In this document: in pieces, positions 39,480-49,000 of the stretch
Layout: the number at the start of each line of letters is the position of its first letter
Numbering within the stretch: the stretch's first letter is position 1
Assembly (NCBI GenBank): GCA_963781495.1
Contig: CAWAFX010000002.1
Span: 1,674,001-1,738,000, forward strand
Origin: Mayfieldus sp963781495
GTDB taxonomy: Bacteria; Actinomycetota; Thermoleophilia; Solirubrobacterales; 70-9
Direction: 5' to 3'
Length of the DNA stretch: 64,000 bases
Notes under the pieces: model-generated
Seen by the model: only the letters and a program-made list of their open reading frames with translations
Databases searched by the model: none
Told to the model about the DNA's origin: nothing
Position numbers and translations under genes: made by a program

Positions 39480-40280
39480 ATGGTCAGGCAAGCGCAGACC
39501 TACTTCGCGGCCGCGGTCTCGGCGGCAGTCATCAACGCGGCGGCGGTGGCGGCGTTCGTCCTCCTGACGATCTTCTCCGGCGGCCACGGCATCTCGCTGC
39601 TCGGCGGGGTCCTCAGCGCCGCCAGCCCGGGGCCGACCACGTCTTCCTCTTCGGCGACGGCCGCGGCGGCGCCGCAGCCAGATGCGCTCAGCGGGCTCGA
39701 CCGCCAGAGCCGCGGCCTCGTCGCGGCCTCCGGCACCGGTGGCCCCGCCCTCGCCGGGGGCCGAGCTGACGGTGCGGTCGCCGGCGATCAGGCCGCGAGC
39801 GGTGGTTTCCATCCTTCCGTCTCCGGCGGCCATGCCGGTCCCTCGGCGCCGGGCACGGCCCCCAGCGGCGGCTCCGGAACGGCTGCTGGAGTCGGCGGCG
39901 GAGCCGGACCGCCGGCTCCGGGCGGCGCCCCCGGCACCGGGGGCCCGCTTCTCGGCCCCGGCCCCGGATCGAACCTCGGCCAGACGGCGACCGGGACCGT
40001 GCAGCAGATCGGCGGCACCGTCTCCAGCACCACCGCCCAGGCCGGCGGTGTCGTGTCGGCGGTCCAGAGCACGGCTTCGAAGGTGACCAAGACGGCGACC
40101 TCGACCCTCGGCAGCGCCGCCGCCGCCCTCGGCGGCAAGTCGGGCAGCCCGGCATCGAGCACTACCGGAACCGCGACCAAGTCCGCGCCCCAGCCGCCGA
40201 CCCTCGGCTCCGGCGCCCCGAAGGCCGTCAAGAAGGCGGGCGCCACCGTCCAGGGCATGGCCACCGGCGCCCTCGGCTAG
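39480..40280 (+). CDS. Low-complexity exported Gly/Ala/Ser-rich protein
   Basis: A 266-residue protein with one hydrophobic segment at about 9-31 (AAAVSAAVINAAAVAAFVLL). The rest is low-complexity: Gly/Pro/Ser-rich to about 160, then Thr/Ser/Ala-rich with TVQQIGGTVSSTTAQAGGVV. There are no Cys residues and no catalytic motif. It is likely a disordered wall-spanning or surface protein. G+C-driven bias makes homology weak, but strong codon-position GC structure and its promoter support it as real. Confidence 0.65.
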   Translation: MVRQAQTYFAAAVSAAVINAAAVAAFVLLTIFSGGHGISLLGGVLSAASPGPTTSSSSATAAAAPQPDALSGLDRQSRGLVAASGTGGPALAGGRADGAVAGDQAASGGFHPSVSGGHAGPSAPGTAPSGGSGTAAGVGGGAGPPAPGGAPGTGGPLLGPGPGSNLGQTATGTVQQIGGTVSSTTAQAGGVVSAVQSTASKVTKTATSTLGSAAAALGGKSGSPASSTTGTATKSAPQPPTLGSGAPKAVKKAGATVQGMATGALG

Positions 40281-40996
40281 TCCAGGTTCCGCTCCAGCCA
40301 GCGCAGGGCCTGGGTCTGAAGCTCGGCATCCTGCTGAACCGAGCGGTGATCGCCGCCCGGAACCAGGATCAGCTTCCGCGGCTCGGCGGCTCGTTCATAG
40401 AGCTCGCGCGACCAGTCGGCGGGTACCTCGGTGTCCCCCTTGGCGTGCATCAGGATCAGTGGTTTTGCGCCCACCAACTCGACCGCCTCGCGAAGGTCGT
40501 GCTCCTGCAGCCAGGGCTCCAGCGCTGCGCGGTCGGCGCGCATCTCGAAGCTCTCGCCCCGAAGCCCCGCGAGCAGCATCCGCTCGCCGGCGGGACAGAT
40601 CGCGATCAGGCCGGCGACCCGGTCGCCGACAGCGGCGGCGTGGATACCTATACAGCCGCCCATGCTCGAGCCGCGGATGCAGACCCGGTCGGGGTCGACG
40701 CCCTCGCGCTCGCAGAGCAGGCGCACCATCGCCAGGGTGTCGTTGACCGCCCGCGGCGACATCTCGCCCTCCGACTCGCCGTGGCCGCGCTGGTCGAAGG
40801 CCAGCGCGGCCCAGCCGTAGTCAGCGGCAAGGCGGGCGAAGCCGGCGTGGTTCTCCTTGCTCGACCCGGCTCCGTGCAGGGTCACGATCCCAGGCCAGGG
40901 GGGAGGGGACTGAGGCAGCCAGAGACGGTAGGCGACGCCGTCGAGGAAGTCGTGCTCGACGGCCTGGGCCGAATCCGGCAATTGGAATTCAGTCAC
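40277..40996 (-). CDS. Alpha/beta hydrolase (dienelactone-hydrolase-like)
   Basis: A 239-residue hydrolase. LHGAGSSKENH gives the oxyanion region, RGSSMGGCIG the nucleophile Ser, HAKGDTEVP the acid Asp and GGDHRS the His. Layout fits S9-type or dienelactone-hydrolase-like esterases. GTG at 40996 has GAGG seven bases upstream and is preferred over TTG at 41014. It converges on the low-complexity protein gene with a four-base overlap. Substrate unknown. Confidence 0.84.
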   Translation of the reverse strand: MTEFQLPDSAQAVEHDFLDGVAYRLWLPQSPPPWPGIVTLHGAGSSKENHAGFARLAADYGWAALAFDQRGHGESEGEMSPRAVNDTLAMVRLLCEREGVDPDRVCIRGSSMGGCIGIHAAAVGDRVAGLIAICPAGERMLLAGLRGESFEMRADRAALEPWLQEHDLREAVELVGAKPLILMHAKGDTEVPADWSRELYERAAEPRKLILVPGGDHRSVQQDAELQTQALRWLERNLD

Positions 40997-41034
40997 CGCT
41001 GCATCCTCGCGCAACCGTCAGAATCCCTGCACTC

Positions 41035-42345
41035 ATGAGTGGCAGCGAGACCAGCACAACTACCGGCGCCGACCCGATCGCGGGCTCGGCCGTCTATCCG
41101 CTCGGCAGCCGGGTCAACGACCGCGGCCATCTGGAGGTCGGCGGCTGCGACGTGGTCGAGCTCGCGGCCGAGATCGGAACACCCGCCTACGTCTACGCCG
41201 AGGACGACATGCGGGCCCGGGCCCGGGCCTACCTGGAGGCGTTGAGCGCCCGCAGCGAGGACTTCGAGGTGCTCTATGCCAGCAAGGCGCTTCCGGTAAG
41301 CGCCGCCTACCGGCTCTTCGCGCAGGAGGGCCTCTCGGTCGACGTCGCGTCCGGGGGAGAGCTCTACACCGCTCTGCAGGCCGGCTTCGATCCGGCTCGC
41401 ATCTACATGCACGGCAACAACAAGAGCTCGGAGGAGATCCGGATGGCGGCCGAGGCCGGGGTCGGGCATCTGATCGTCGACTCCTTCGACGAGATCGAGC
41501 GCTGCGAGGCGGTGCTCGACTCGCCCCAGGACGTGCTGATCCGGGTCACCCCCGGAGTGCGTCCGTCGACCCACGACTTCGTCCAGACCGGCCAGCTCGA
41601 CTCGAAGTTCGGCTTCGGCCTCGAGGACGGGCTTGCGGCGCGGGCGGTCGAGCGGGTGCTCGGCTCGCCGAAGCTCAACCTGGTCGGGCTGCACGCCCAC
41701 ATCGGCTCACAGATATTCGAGCTCGAGCCCTACAAGCTTGCGATCCGGGCGCTCGGCGAGCTGGCCGGCGACTGGTGCCGGCTTCTCAACGTCGGCGGCG
41801 GCCTCGGGATCGCCTACACCTCCGAGGACGAGCCCCCCTCGATCGAGGAATACGTCGACGTCAAGGTGCGCGGTGTCGCCGAGGTCTTCGAGCGGCCGCC
41901 GCGGCTGCTGATCGAACCCGGGCGCTCGCTGGTCGGCAATGCGGGCCTGACCCTCTACAGGGTCGGAACCGTGAAGGAGATTCCCGGCCTTCGCACCTAC
42001 GTCGCGGTCGACGGAGGGATGTCGGACAACCTGCGGCCGATGCTCTACGGCGCCCGCTACGAGGCCCTGGTCGCCAACCGCGCCGACGCTCCGCCCGAGG
42101 CGCTGGCGACAATCGCCGGTATGCACTGCGAGTCGGGCGACGTGCTGGTCCGTGACGTGAAGCTGGCCTCGCCGCGGGTCGGCGACCTGCTGGTGACCCC
42201 GGTGACCGGCGCCTACGGGTACGCGATGGCGAACAACTACAACGGGATGCCGCGGCCGCCGGTCATCTTCTGCTCGGCCGGCAAGGCGCGGACGGTGGTG
42301 CGGCGGGAGACCTACGAAGACCTCGTGGCCCGGGATGTCGACTAG
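41035..42345 (+). CDS. lysA: Diaminopimelate decarboxylase
   Basis: A 436-residue PLP enzyme of the alanine-racemase fold. Lys84 (YASKALP) carries PLP; HAHIGSQ, NVGGGLGIAY and EPGRSLVGNAG bind its phosphate, and HCESGD supplies the second-subunit active-site Cys. It makes L-lysine from meso-diaminopimelate. It is the first gene of lysA-hom-thrC and overlaps hom by 11 bases, linking the two branches of the aspartate pathway. Confidence 0.95.
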   Translation: MSGSETSTTTGADPIAGSAVYPLGSRVNDRGHLEVGGCDVVELAAEIGTPAYVYAEDDMRARARAYLEALSARSEDFEVLYASKALPVSAAYRLFAQEGLSVDVASGGELYTALQAGFDPARIYMHGNNKSSEEIRMAAEAGVGHLIVDSFDEIERCEAVLDSPQDVLIRVTPGVRPSTHDFVQTGQLDSKFGFGLEDGLAARAVERVLGSPKLNLVGLHAHIGSQIFELEPYKLAIRALGELAGDWCRLLNVGGGLGIAYTSEDEPPSIEEYVDVKVRGVAEVFERPPRLLIEPGRSLVGNAGLTLYRVGTVKEIPGLRTYVAVDGGMSDNLRPMLYGARYEALVANRADAPPEALATIAGMHCESGDVLVRDVKLASPRVGDLLVTPVTGAYGYAMANNYNGMPRPPVIFCSAGKARTVVRRETYEDLVARDVD

Positions 42346-43570
42346 CGACTCCTCGCCGCTGCGGATCGGTTTGCTGGGCCGCGGGACGGTCGGCGGCGCC
42401 TTCGCCGATCTGCTCGAGCAGCGCGCCGGCGCGGTCCAGGCAGCCACCGGGCGGCGGCTGGAGATCGCCGGCGTGCTGACCAGCCGCGAGGGCGACGGGG
42501 AGCGGATCATCGAGGACGCCGACCTGGTCGTCGAGGTGATCGGCGGCACCGACCCCGCCCGCGACTACGTGCTGCAGGCGCTGCGCGCCGGCAAGCCGGT
42601 GGTGACGGCGAACAAGCAGCTGCTGGCCCAGCACGGGGACGAGCTCTTCGAGGTTGCCCGCCAGGCGGGGGTGCAGCTGCGCTTCGAGGCCGCGGTGGCT
42701 GGGGTGATCCCGGTGGTCAGGGTGATCCAGGAAAGCTTCGGGACGACCGAGATCAGCAAGGTCTTCGGGATCGTCAACGGGACCACCAACTTCATCCTCA
42801 GCGAGATGGCCTCCACCGGGGCCGCCTACGAGGACGTCCTCGCCCGCGCCAAGGAGCTCGGCTACGCCGAGGCCGATCCGACCGAGGACGTCAACGGCGC
42901 CGACGCGGCGGCGAAGATGGCGATCCTCGCCCGGCTCGCCTTCCATTCTCCGGTCACCCTCGGCGAGGTCGACTACGAGGGGATCGAGAACGTCCAGCCC
43001 GACGACCTCGCCTACGCCAAGGAGCTGGGCCTGTCACTGAAGCTGCTCGGCGTCGCCGAGCGGCGCGAAGGGGGGATCAGCGTCCGGGTCTTTCCCTGCT
43101 TTCTCTACCGCGGCCATCCCCTGGCGCCGATCGAGGGCCCGTTCAACGCCGTGATGGTCGAGGCGCCGGCGATCACCGAGGTGACGATGTCGGGTCCCGG
43201 CGCCGGCGGCGTCCAGACCGCCTCGGCGATCCTCGGCGACGTGGTCTCGATCGTCGCCGGCGAGGCCCCGGTCCACCAGGCCAGCCAGGAGCTGCCGATC
43301 GTCCGCGACGTGACCTCCTCCTTCTATCTGCACCTCGAAGTCGCCGACCGCCCGGGGGTGCTGGCGCAGGTGGCGAAGGTGCTCGGCGATCACGGCGTCT
43401 CGGTCGACAGCGTCAACCAGCGCGGGCTCGGCAACGACGCCCGCCTGGTGATGGTCATGCACGAGTGCCTGGAGTCGGACTTCTACGCCTCGGTCGAAGA
43501 GATCGCCACCCTCGACTTCATGCGCTCGCCGCCGCGCTCGATCCGTGTGATCGAGGAGGAGTTCGGTTGA
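42335..43570 (+). CDS. hom: Homoserine dehydrogenase
   Basis: A 411-residue NAD(P)-dependent enzyme reducing aspartate semialdehyde to homoserine. GLLGRGTVGGAF (12-23) is the nucleotide site, VTANKQLLA the conserved Lys segment, GIVNGTTNFILSEM the family signature, and EADPTEDVNGADAAAKMAIL the catalytic Glu/Asp/Lys region. The C-terminal about 75 residues (HLEVADRPGVLAQVAKVLGD) are an ACT domain, expected to mediate threonine feedback. A 181-bp gap with a long hairpin separates it from thrC. Confidence 0.95.
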   Translation: MSTSDSSPLRIGLLGRGTVGGAFADLLEQRAGAVQAATGRRLEIAGVLTSREGDGERIIEDADLVVEVIGGTDPARDYVLQALRAGKPVVTANKQLLAQHGDELFEVARQAGVQLRFEAAVAGVIPVVRVIQESFGTTEISKVFGIVNGTTNFILSEMASTGAAYEDVLARAKELGYAEADPTEDVNGADAAAKMAILARLAFHSPVTLGEVDYEGIENVQPDDLAYAKELGLSLKLLGVAERREGGISVRVFPCFLYRGHPLAPIEGPFNAVMVEAPAITEVTMSGPGAGGVQTASAILGDVVSIVAGEAPVHQASQELPIVRDVTSSFYLHLEVADRPGVLAQVAKVLGDHGVSVDSVNQRGLGNDARLVMVMHECLESDFYASVEEIATLDFMRSPPRSIRVIEEEFG

Positions 43571-43623
43571 TGCAGGGGGAGGCGAGGGCGGGTGCCCGTT
43601 CCTGCCAGGGAGGAGTTCGTGTG

Positions 43624-43767
43624 ATGGACGGGGGGCGGGTATGTCCCGAACGACGTGGTGAGCGCGCCCTGCCGCCTGCGGAGGCCGCTGCCGCCTCACG
43701 CGCGAATGCAGAGTTGAGGGGCATATCCGCCCCCCGCCCCTCCGAAAGCTCATGCCGCAGCCGCTGA
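43624..43767 (+). CDS. Candidate 47-codon upstream ORF overlapping thrC
   Basis: The ATG follows an excellent GGAGGAG by about ten bases, and the frame ends 13 bases inside thrC (start 43752), which has no ribosome site of its own. The product would be Arg/Ala-rich (MDGGRVCPERRGERALPPAE at its start) with no Thr codon, so it is not a classical attenuator peptide. Ribosomes reading it would unfold the 18-bp hairpin and could re-initiate at thrC. No homologue can be judged from here. Confidence 0.35.
   Translation: MDGGRVCPERRGERALPPAEAAAASRANAELRGISAPRPSESSCRSR
43626..43739. repeat. Long hairpin between hom and thrC (possible copy C)
   Basis: GGGGGGCGGGTATGTCCC (43630-43647) pairs with GGGGCATATCCGCCCCCC (43718-43735) through 18 bp including two G-U pairs, extended outward by C-G and G-C pairs. 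The overall shape, size and gene-flanking position match copies A and B. Sequence similarity is weak and confined to short blocks (CTGC, GCGTG and CCACGTCGTTC on the minus strand). Confidence 0.55.
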
Positions 43768-44786
43768 TCGAGCGCTATCGCGAGTATCTCTCGTTGGAGC
43801 CGGATGACCCCGTCGTCACGCTCAACGAGGGGTCGACGCCGCTGATCGAGGCGCCGCGGCTGGGTGAGCGGATCGGCGCCCGCGCCTGGCTGAAGTTCGA
43901 GGGCACCAACCCGACCGGGAGCTTCAAGGACCGGGGGATGACGGTCGCGGTGTCGCGCGCAAAGGGCAAGGGCTCCGAAGCGGTGATCTGCGCCTCGACC
44001 GGCAACACCGCGGCCAGCGCCGCCGCCTACGCCGCGCGGGCCGGACTGCGAGGGGCGGTGATCGTGCCGGAGGGAAAGATCGCGATCGGCAAGCTCGCCC
44101 AGGCGCTGATGCACGGGGCGCGGGTGATCGCGCTGGAGGGCAACTTCGACGACGCGCTGCGGATCGTGCGCGAGCTGGCAGACCGCCACCCGGTCGAGCT
44201 CGTCAACTCGGTCAACCCCTACCGGATCGAAGGCCAGAAGACGGCCGCCTACGAGGTCGTCGACGAGCTCGGGGAAGCGCCGCAGGCGCTGGCGATCCCG
44301 GTCGGCAACGCCGGCAACGTGACCGCCTACTGGGCCGGGTTTCAGGACTACGGTGCGGCGCCGCTCCTCTACGGCTTTCAGGCCGAGGGCGCGGCGCCGC
44401 TGGTCCACGGCCATCCGGTCGCTGACCCGGAGACGATCGCCTCGGCGATCCGGATCGGCAACCCGGCCCGCTGGGAGGAGGCGATGAACGCGGTCACCGC
44501 CTCGCGGGGCCGAATCGCCGCGGTCTCCGATCAGCAGATCCTCGATGCCTACCACTGGATCGCCGAGACCGAGGGCGTCTTCTGCGAGCCCGCCTCCGCG
44601 GCCTCGGTCGCCGGCGTGCTGGCCCACGGGTTGCCGGCGCCGGAGGGCGGTGCGGCGCCGGAGTCGGTCGTCTTCGTACTCACCGGGCACGGGCTGAAGG
44701 ACCCCGACACCGCGCTCGGCAAGGCGCCCGCGGTGATCGGATGCGTGAACGACGTCGCGGTCGTCGAGCGCGCGGTCTTCGACTAG
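43752..44786 (+). CDS. thrC: Threonine synthase
   Basis: A 344-residue fold-type II PLP enzyme converting O-phosphohomoserine to threonine. Lys59 (NPTGSFKDRGM) binds PLP; CASTGNTAASAAAYAARAG and the glycine-rich loop IPVGNAGNVTAYWAGF hold the cofactor phosphate. It is of the short actinobacterial class with the serine-dehydratase-like fold. There is no Shine-Dalgarno sequence before its ATG, which may rely on translation of the small upstream ORF. It ends convergently, overlapping the Gly-rich protein gene by four bases. Confidence 0.94.
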   Translation: MPQPLIERYREYLSLEPDDPVVTLNEGSTPLIEAPRLGERIGARAWLKFEGTNPTGSFKDRGMTVAVSRAKGKGSEAVICASTGNTAASAAAYAARAGLRGAVIVPEGKIAIGKLAQALMHGARVIALEGNFDDALRIVRELADRHPVELVNSVNPYRIEGQKTAAYEVVDELGEAPQALAIPVGNAGNVTAYWAGFQDYGAAPLLYGFQAEGAAPLVHGHPVADPETIASAIRIGNPARWEEAMNAVTASRGRIAAVSDQQILDAYHWIAETEGVFCEPASAASVAGVLAHGLPAPEGGAAPESVVFVLTGHGLKDPDTALGKAPAVIGCVNDVAVVERAVFD

Positions 44787-46042
44787 AGCTTCTTGAGGAG
44801 CTTGATCCGCCTCGTCTCGCGGATCGCGACGGCGCCTGTCGGCGTGTAGGTGATCTTTGCCTTCACCTTCACCTTGCCGGTGCTGAGCAGCTGCTTTTTC
44901 TTCTTCCCCTTGGCCTTGACGGTGAGCTTCACCTTGCCCGCCGCGCTCACGGCCTTGGCAAGTGGCCCTGCCGTTCGGGGCGGGCCCAGCGGCCGCTGTT
45001 TCACGAGCCCAGCGCCGGCCATGGCGAGGGTCCCCGGGCCCGACACGTCCACGGTCAGGATGGCGGTGCCCTTCTTCTTGTTCCGGGTCAGCTTGCCGAG
45101 GGTCAGCTCGTTTGGGTTGGTGGAGATCACCATCTGCGCGACGCCGCTCGCGTCAGTCGCGGCAATGAGGTTCTTTGCCGCGGCGCTGGCGAAGCTGGAT
45201 CCGCCGCCACCGCCTCCGCCGCCGGCGTCCCTGCCGGAGCCGCCGGCGCCACCGCCGAAGTAGCCGCCCCCGCCGCCCCCGCCAGGCTGGAAGTTCCCGC
45301 TCCCCGTGCCTGCGCCGCCGCCCTGGCCGAACGAGCCAGGATTGCCAACCACACCGCCGCCGCCGCTTGGATCCGCGGCGCCTCCGGCTCCACCCGCGGT
45401 CAGGGTGCCGGCGCCGCCTCCGCCACCGCCACCGCCGGCGCCGACAGTGTCCTGGCCGACCTGACCATTCTGGCCCCCGTTGCCTCCCTCACCCCCGATT
45501 GGGTCGCCGGACTCCTGGCCCACGGACCCGCCACCCCCGCCGCCACCGGCGACGAGCAGCCTCGAGCCGAGCGTGTTCGCCGCATTCGCGCAGCTGGGCG
45601 CGAGTATCGAGCAGATCCGAATGTCGGTCGCACCGCCTCCTCCGCCGCCGGGTGTGTCCAGAATGGATCCAGGATTCGAGCTGCCGCCGCCGTTGAAGCC
45701 ACCACCGCCACCGCTTGCGACGTCGGCGCCGTCGGCGCCGGTTCCGCCCACCTCGACGAACAGGACCTGGCCGGGGGTGACTGCGAGGTCCGCCTCGACT
45801 CGCGCCCCGAATCCGGGCGGGCCGCCGACGAAGCTTCCGTGGGAGCCCGTGCCGCCCCTGGCGCCGATTGCTGTGACGTGAATCGCGTTGACGCCGACTG
45901 GGACCGTGTAGGTCTGCTCGCCGCCGGTGAAGAAGAAGCTCTGCGTCGCCGCTGGCGCCGGCTGCGCGAAAAGTGCTCCTGAGACGCACACCAGGGCAAG
46001 GACGAAACCGATCTTTGAGCCTCTCGGCGCCGGTCGATGCAC
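44783..46042 (-). CDS. Secreted Gly-rich protein with C-terminal surface domain
   Basis: A 419-residue protein with a Sec signal (about 1-32, core GFVLALVCVSGALFA). Residues 35-105 form a beta-rich N-terminal domain (GGEQTYTVPVGVNAIHVTAI), as in Gly-rich adhesin or PE_PGRS-like proteins. Residues about 110-290 are dominated by runs of Gly with interspersed Ser, Asn and Ala. Residues about 314-419 are a Lys-rich domain (KLTRNKKKGTAILTVDV, then KAKITYTPTG) shared with the secreted protease at 4.7-6.1 kb. It lies three bases downstream of a secreted subtilase gene, so the two are co-expressed and probably act together at the surface. GTG start. Confidence 0.78.
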   Translation of the reverse strand: MHRPAPRGSKIGFVLALVCVSGALFAQPAPAATQSFFFTGGEQTYTVPVGVNAIHVTAIGARGGTGSHGSFVGGPPGFGARVEADLAVTPGQVLFVEVGGTGADGADVASGGGGGFNGGGSSNPGSILDTPGGGGGGATDIRICSILAPSCANAANTLGSRLLVAGGGGGGGSVGQESGDPIGGEGGNGGQNGQVGQDTVGAGGGGGGGGAGTLTAGGAGGAADPSGGGGVVGNPGSFGQGGGAGTGSGNFQPGGGGGGGYFGGGAGGSGRDAGGGGGGGGSSFASAAAKNLIAATDASGVAQMVISTNPNELTLGKLTRNKKKGTAILTVDVSGPGTLAMAGAGLVKQRPLGPPRTAGPLAKAVSAAGKVKLTVKAKGKKKKQLLSTGKVKVKAKITYTPTGAVAIRETRRIKLLKKL

Positions 46043-46045
46043 TGG

Positions 46046-49000
46046 CTAGCGCGCGGTGACCCAGCGGCCGCGGTTGCCGGCCTCGTCGACCGCCCGCACC
46101 CTTACCGACCTGGTGTGCGCGGGGAGGTTGACCTTCTCGGTGCTTCCCGCCGATCCGCCCGCATTGACGACCTTGGTGTCGGTGCTTCCGCCCCGGTGTA
46201 CGAACTGCACCGTGTAGTGGTCAGCCTTGCCGTCGTACCAGTCGTCTCCCGGCGCCTTGAAGCGCAGCTGGCCGGAGTCGATGCGGGCGTTGCGGGCGAC
46301 CCCCGGTGACTGCGCGTCGAGGCCGTACTCGCCGCTGTTGTGCTGGTCGTGGCGGCTGCTCCACCACTGGTTGGAGCTTGCCCTGCCGGGCGTGTTCCAG
46401 ACCATCACGTAGCCCTCGCGGGTGGTGATCGCGACCTCGTTGCGGCCATCGCCGTCGATGTCGCCAACGCTGGGGCCGAACACCTCCCAGCCGGTCGTGA
46501 ACTTGGGCCAGCCACCGACCTGTGAGCCGTTGGAGCTGTAGGCGTGAAGCGCCGAGCTGTCGCCGCCGATCAGCAGATCGGGCTGGCCGTCGCCGCTGAC
46601 GTCGGCGATCGACGGGGTGCCGAGGAAGTCGAGGCCCTGGAGCTTGGCCGGGAAGCCGGCCACCGGGGTCCCGGTCGAAGCTCCGAAGGCGCGCGCGTAG
46701 CTGTTCAGCGGCAGGCCGCTGCCGGAGAGCAGCAGGGCACCGGCGACGCTGGCCGCCCCCGAGCCGGGCTCGGCGTAGGAGAGCCCGGCGCCGAAGTTGC
46801 CGAAGGCGCCGGAGGTCGTGAAGTTGACCGGGATGTCGGTCGGCAGGTTGCCCTGCAGGGTCTGCTGGATCGCCGCCAGGCTGCCGACCGCGCCGGCGAA
46901 GGAGATCAGCGGGTTGGGGCCGTAGACGGTGCGCAGCGAACCGTCGGGGTTGTGCAGCTCGGTGGGGCTGAAGATTCCCGGCGCGAAGGCGATCTCGGAC
47001 TTGCCGTCGCCGGTGACGTCGGCCGTTATCGGGTCGCTGACCCCTTCGGTGATGAACTCCTGGGCCGAGCCGTAGTAGAAGGCTAGTGCGGTCGAGGAGA
47101 TCAGCCAGTTCGGTACCCGGCTGCCATCGGAGTTGTAGGCGACGATGTTGGTCCGGCCGCCGTTGGGGACCTGCAGCCCGGACCCGGTCGTGAACGAGTA
47201 CTGGGTCCGCTGCACGAGCTCCGGCTGGGGGTCGTTGTCGAGCTGGGCCAGGGCCGGCGGCAGGTCGAGCTTATGGTCGTTGACGAGCACGTTGCCGCTC
47301 GGCGGGTTCGTCCCCGGCGGCAGCGTCACCTCGACCGGCCAGCCGGGCAGGTTCTGCCCGTTCGGCCGCCAGGCGTGCAGGCGCCCGTCCCAGCCCGCCT
47401 GGACGATCTCCAGCTTGCCGTCGCCGTCGAGGTCGGCCAGCACCGGCGGGGCGCTGGCGCCCATGATCGGCAGCCGGGTGAACGGCGACGCCGGGCGTGG
47501 GATCGCGGGCTTGGAGACCCCGGTGTTCAGCGGCTTCGGCCAGCCGGGCCGCCGGTGCCCGTGCGAATCCCAGACGTAGACGCGGCCGCTGCTGCTGGTG
47601 CCGACGATCCACTGCTTGCCGTCGTGGTCGAGGTCGCCGACCGCGAGGTTGGTGAACAGCGGCTCATGGCCGGGGTCGACGCCCTTGTGCCTCCTGGTCA
47701 CCTGGGTCTTGTTTGTGTAGACCGGGAACCCGCGCAGCTCGTGACCGTGGCCGTTGAGCGCGTGCACGCGGCCGTCGGAGTCGCCGAAGATGATCGCCTC
47801 GGAGCCCGTCCCCTGGAGATCGGCGAGCACCGGCTGGCTCTCTCCGCCGGGGCCGATCCGGCGCGGGAAGCCCGGGTGCAGGGCAGGGTCGTGGTGGACC
47901 GCGATCGAGCGCCGCTCCTCGCCCATCCGGCCCTTGCTGTCGAAGACGCGGAGGCGGATCGTCACCGTGTAGTCCTCGCTGGTCTCCAGCTCCTTGCGCT
48001 GCGAGAGCGTGTAGGCCTTGTTCCAGAACGAGGCCGGGATCCGGTTGAGGTGGATCGTCCCCAGCCTGCCGTCGAAGGCGTGCCTGCGGCCGAGGCTGCC
48101 CTGGCCGGCGGTGATGAAGTCGGAGTCGGCGGGCTCGGCGCCGGGGGCGAACTGGACGCTCCAGCGGGCACCGGATGCACGCCGGTCGGCGACATGGCCG
48201 GTCACCTTGACCTCATTGCGCTGGGTCGGGTCATAGAGCGAGTACCAGGCGGGCTTGTCGATCCAGGCCTCGGGCGGGATGTTGTTCTGTGAGATCGCCT
48301 GCATCGCCTCCCAGACGTTGGGGCGCCCGTAGCCGTACTGGAGGTCGAAGCCCGGCTTCGCCGGCCAGTTGACCGGCGCGTTGACCGGCGCCGCGACGTC
48401 GGATGAGGTGGCGCGCAGGACCTGGATCGCCTCGTCTGGGCTGAGCGGGCCGGAGATCCTGTGCTGGGCCGCGGCCTGCTTGCCGTAGGCCAGCACCAGG
48501 GCGACGACCCCGCCCACGGTCGGTGTTGCCTCCGAGGTCGTGCCGCCGGTGGTCGCCGCGGTGAACATGTTGTGGGTGCCCCAGGAGGTGTAGGCCGAGC
48601 GCGACCGGTAAGTCGTCGTGGAGGCGTTCTGGACCGCGGTTGTGCCGGGGATGAAGTCCATGCCATGGGTGTTGGCGACCATCGCGTTGCCGGGCAGCAC
48701 GTGCTGGTGGAACATCCCGCCCTGGTGGTCGGTGGAGTCGAAGTCGTTCGAGGACTCGACCATCGCCGTGCCGTGGCGCCAGGCATAGTCGACCGCCTGT
48801 TTCATGAAGCTCGAGTAGCCGAGGTCGGCGGTCGTGGAGACGATCACGTCGGCGTTGAGGTCGGTCGCGTAGAGCCAGGCCTGGGCGAGGTCGTCGGTGC
48901 GGTCGAGCGCCTCCGCACCGGCCTTGACCGGGAGGATCCGGCAGTCGGGGCAGACGCCTGCGCCGTCGAGCCCGTTGTTGGTCTGCGCGGCCGCCTGGCG

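Noticed and set aside
43571..43751. T-box or threonine attenuator upstream of thrC
   Set aside because: No TGGNACCGCG-type antiterminator bulge, no Thr codons in the small frame and no terminator with T-tract.
45170..45720. Short repetitive DNA in the Gly-rich gene as a possible CRISPR or satellite
   Set aside because: Repeats are irregular GGN-codon runs encoding polyglycine, without constant repeat-spacer length.
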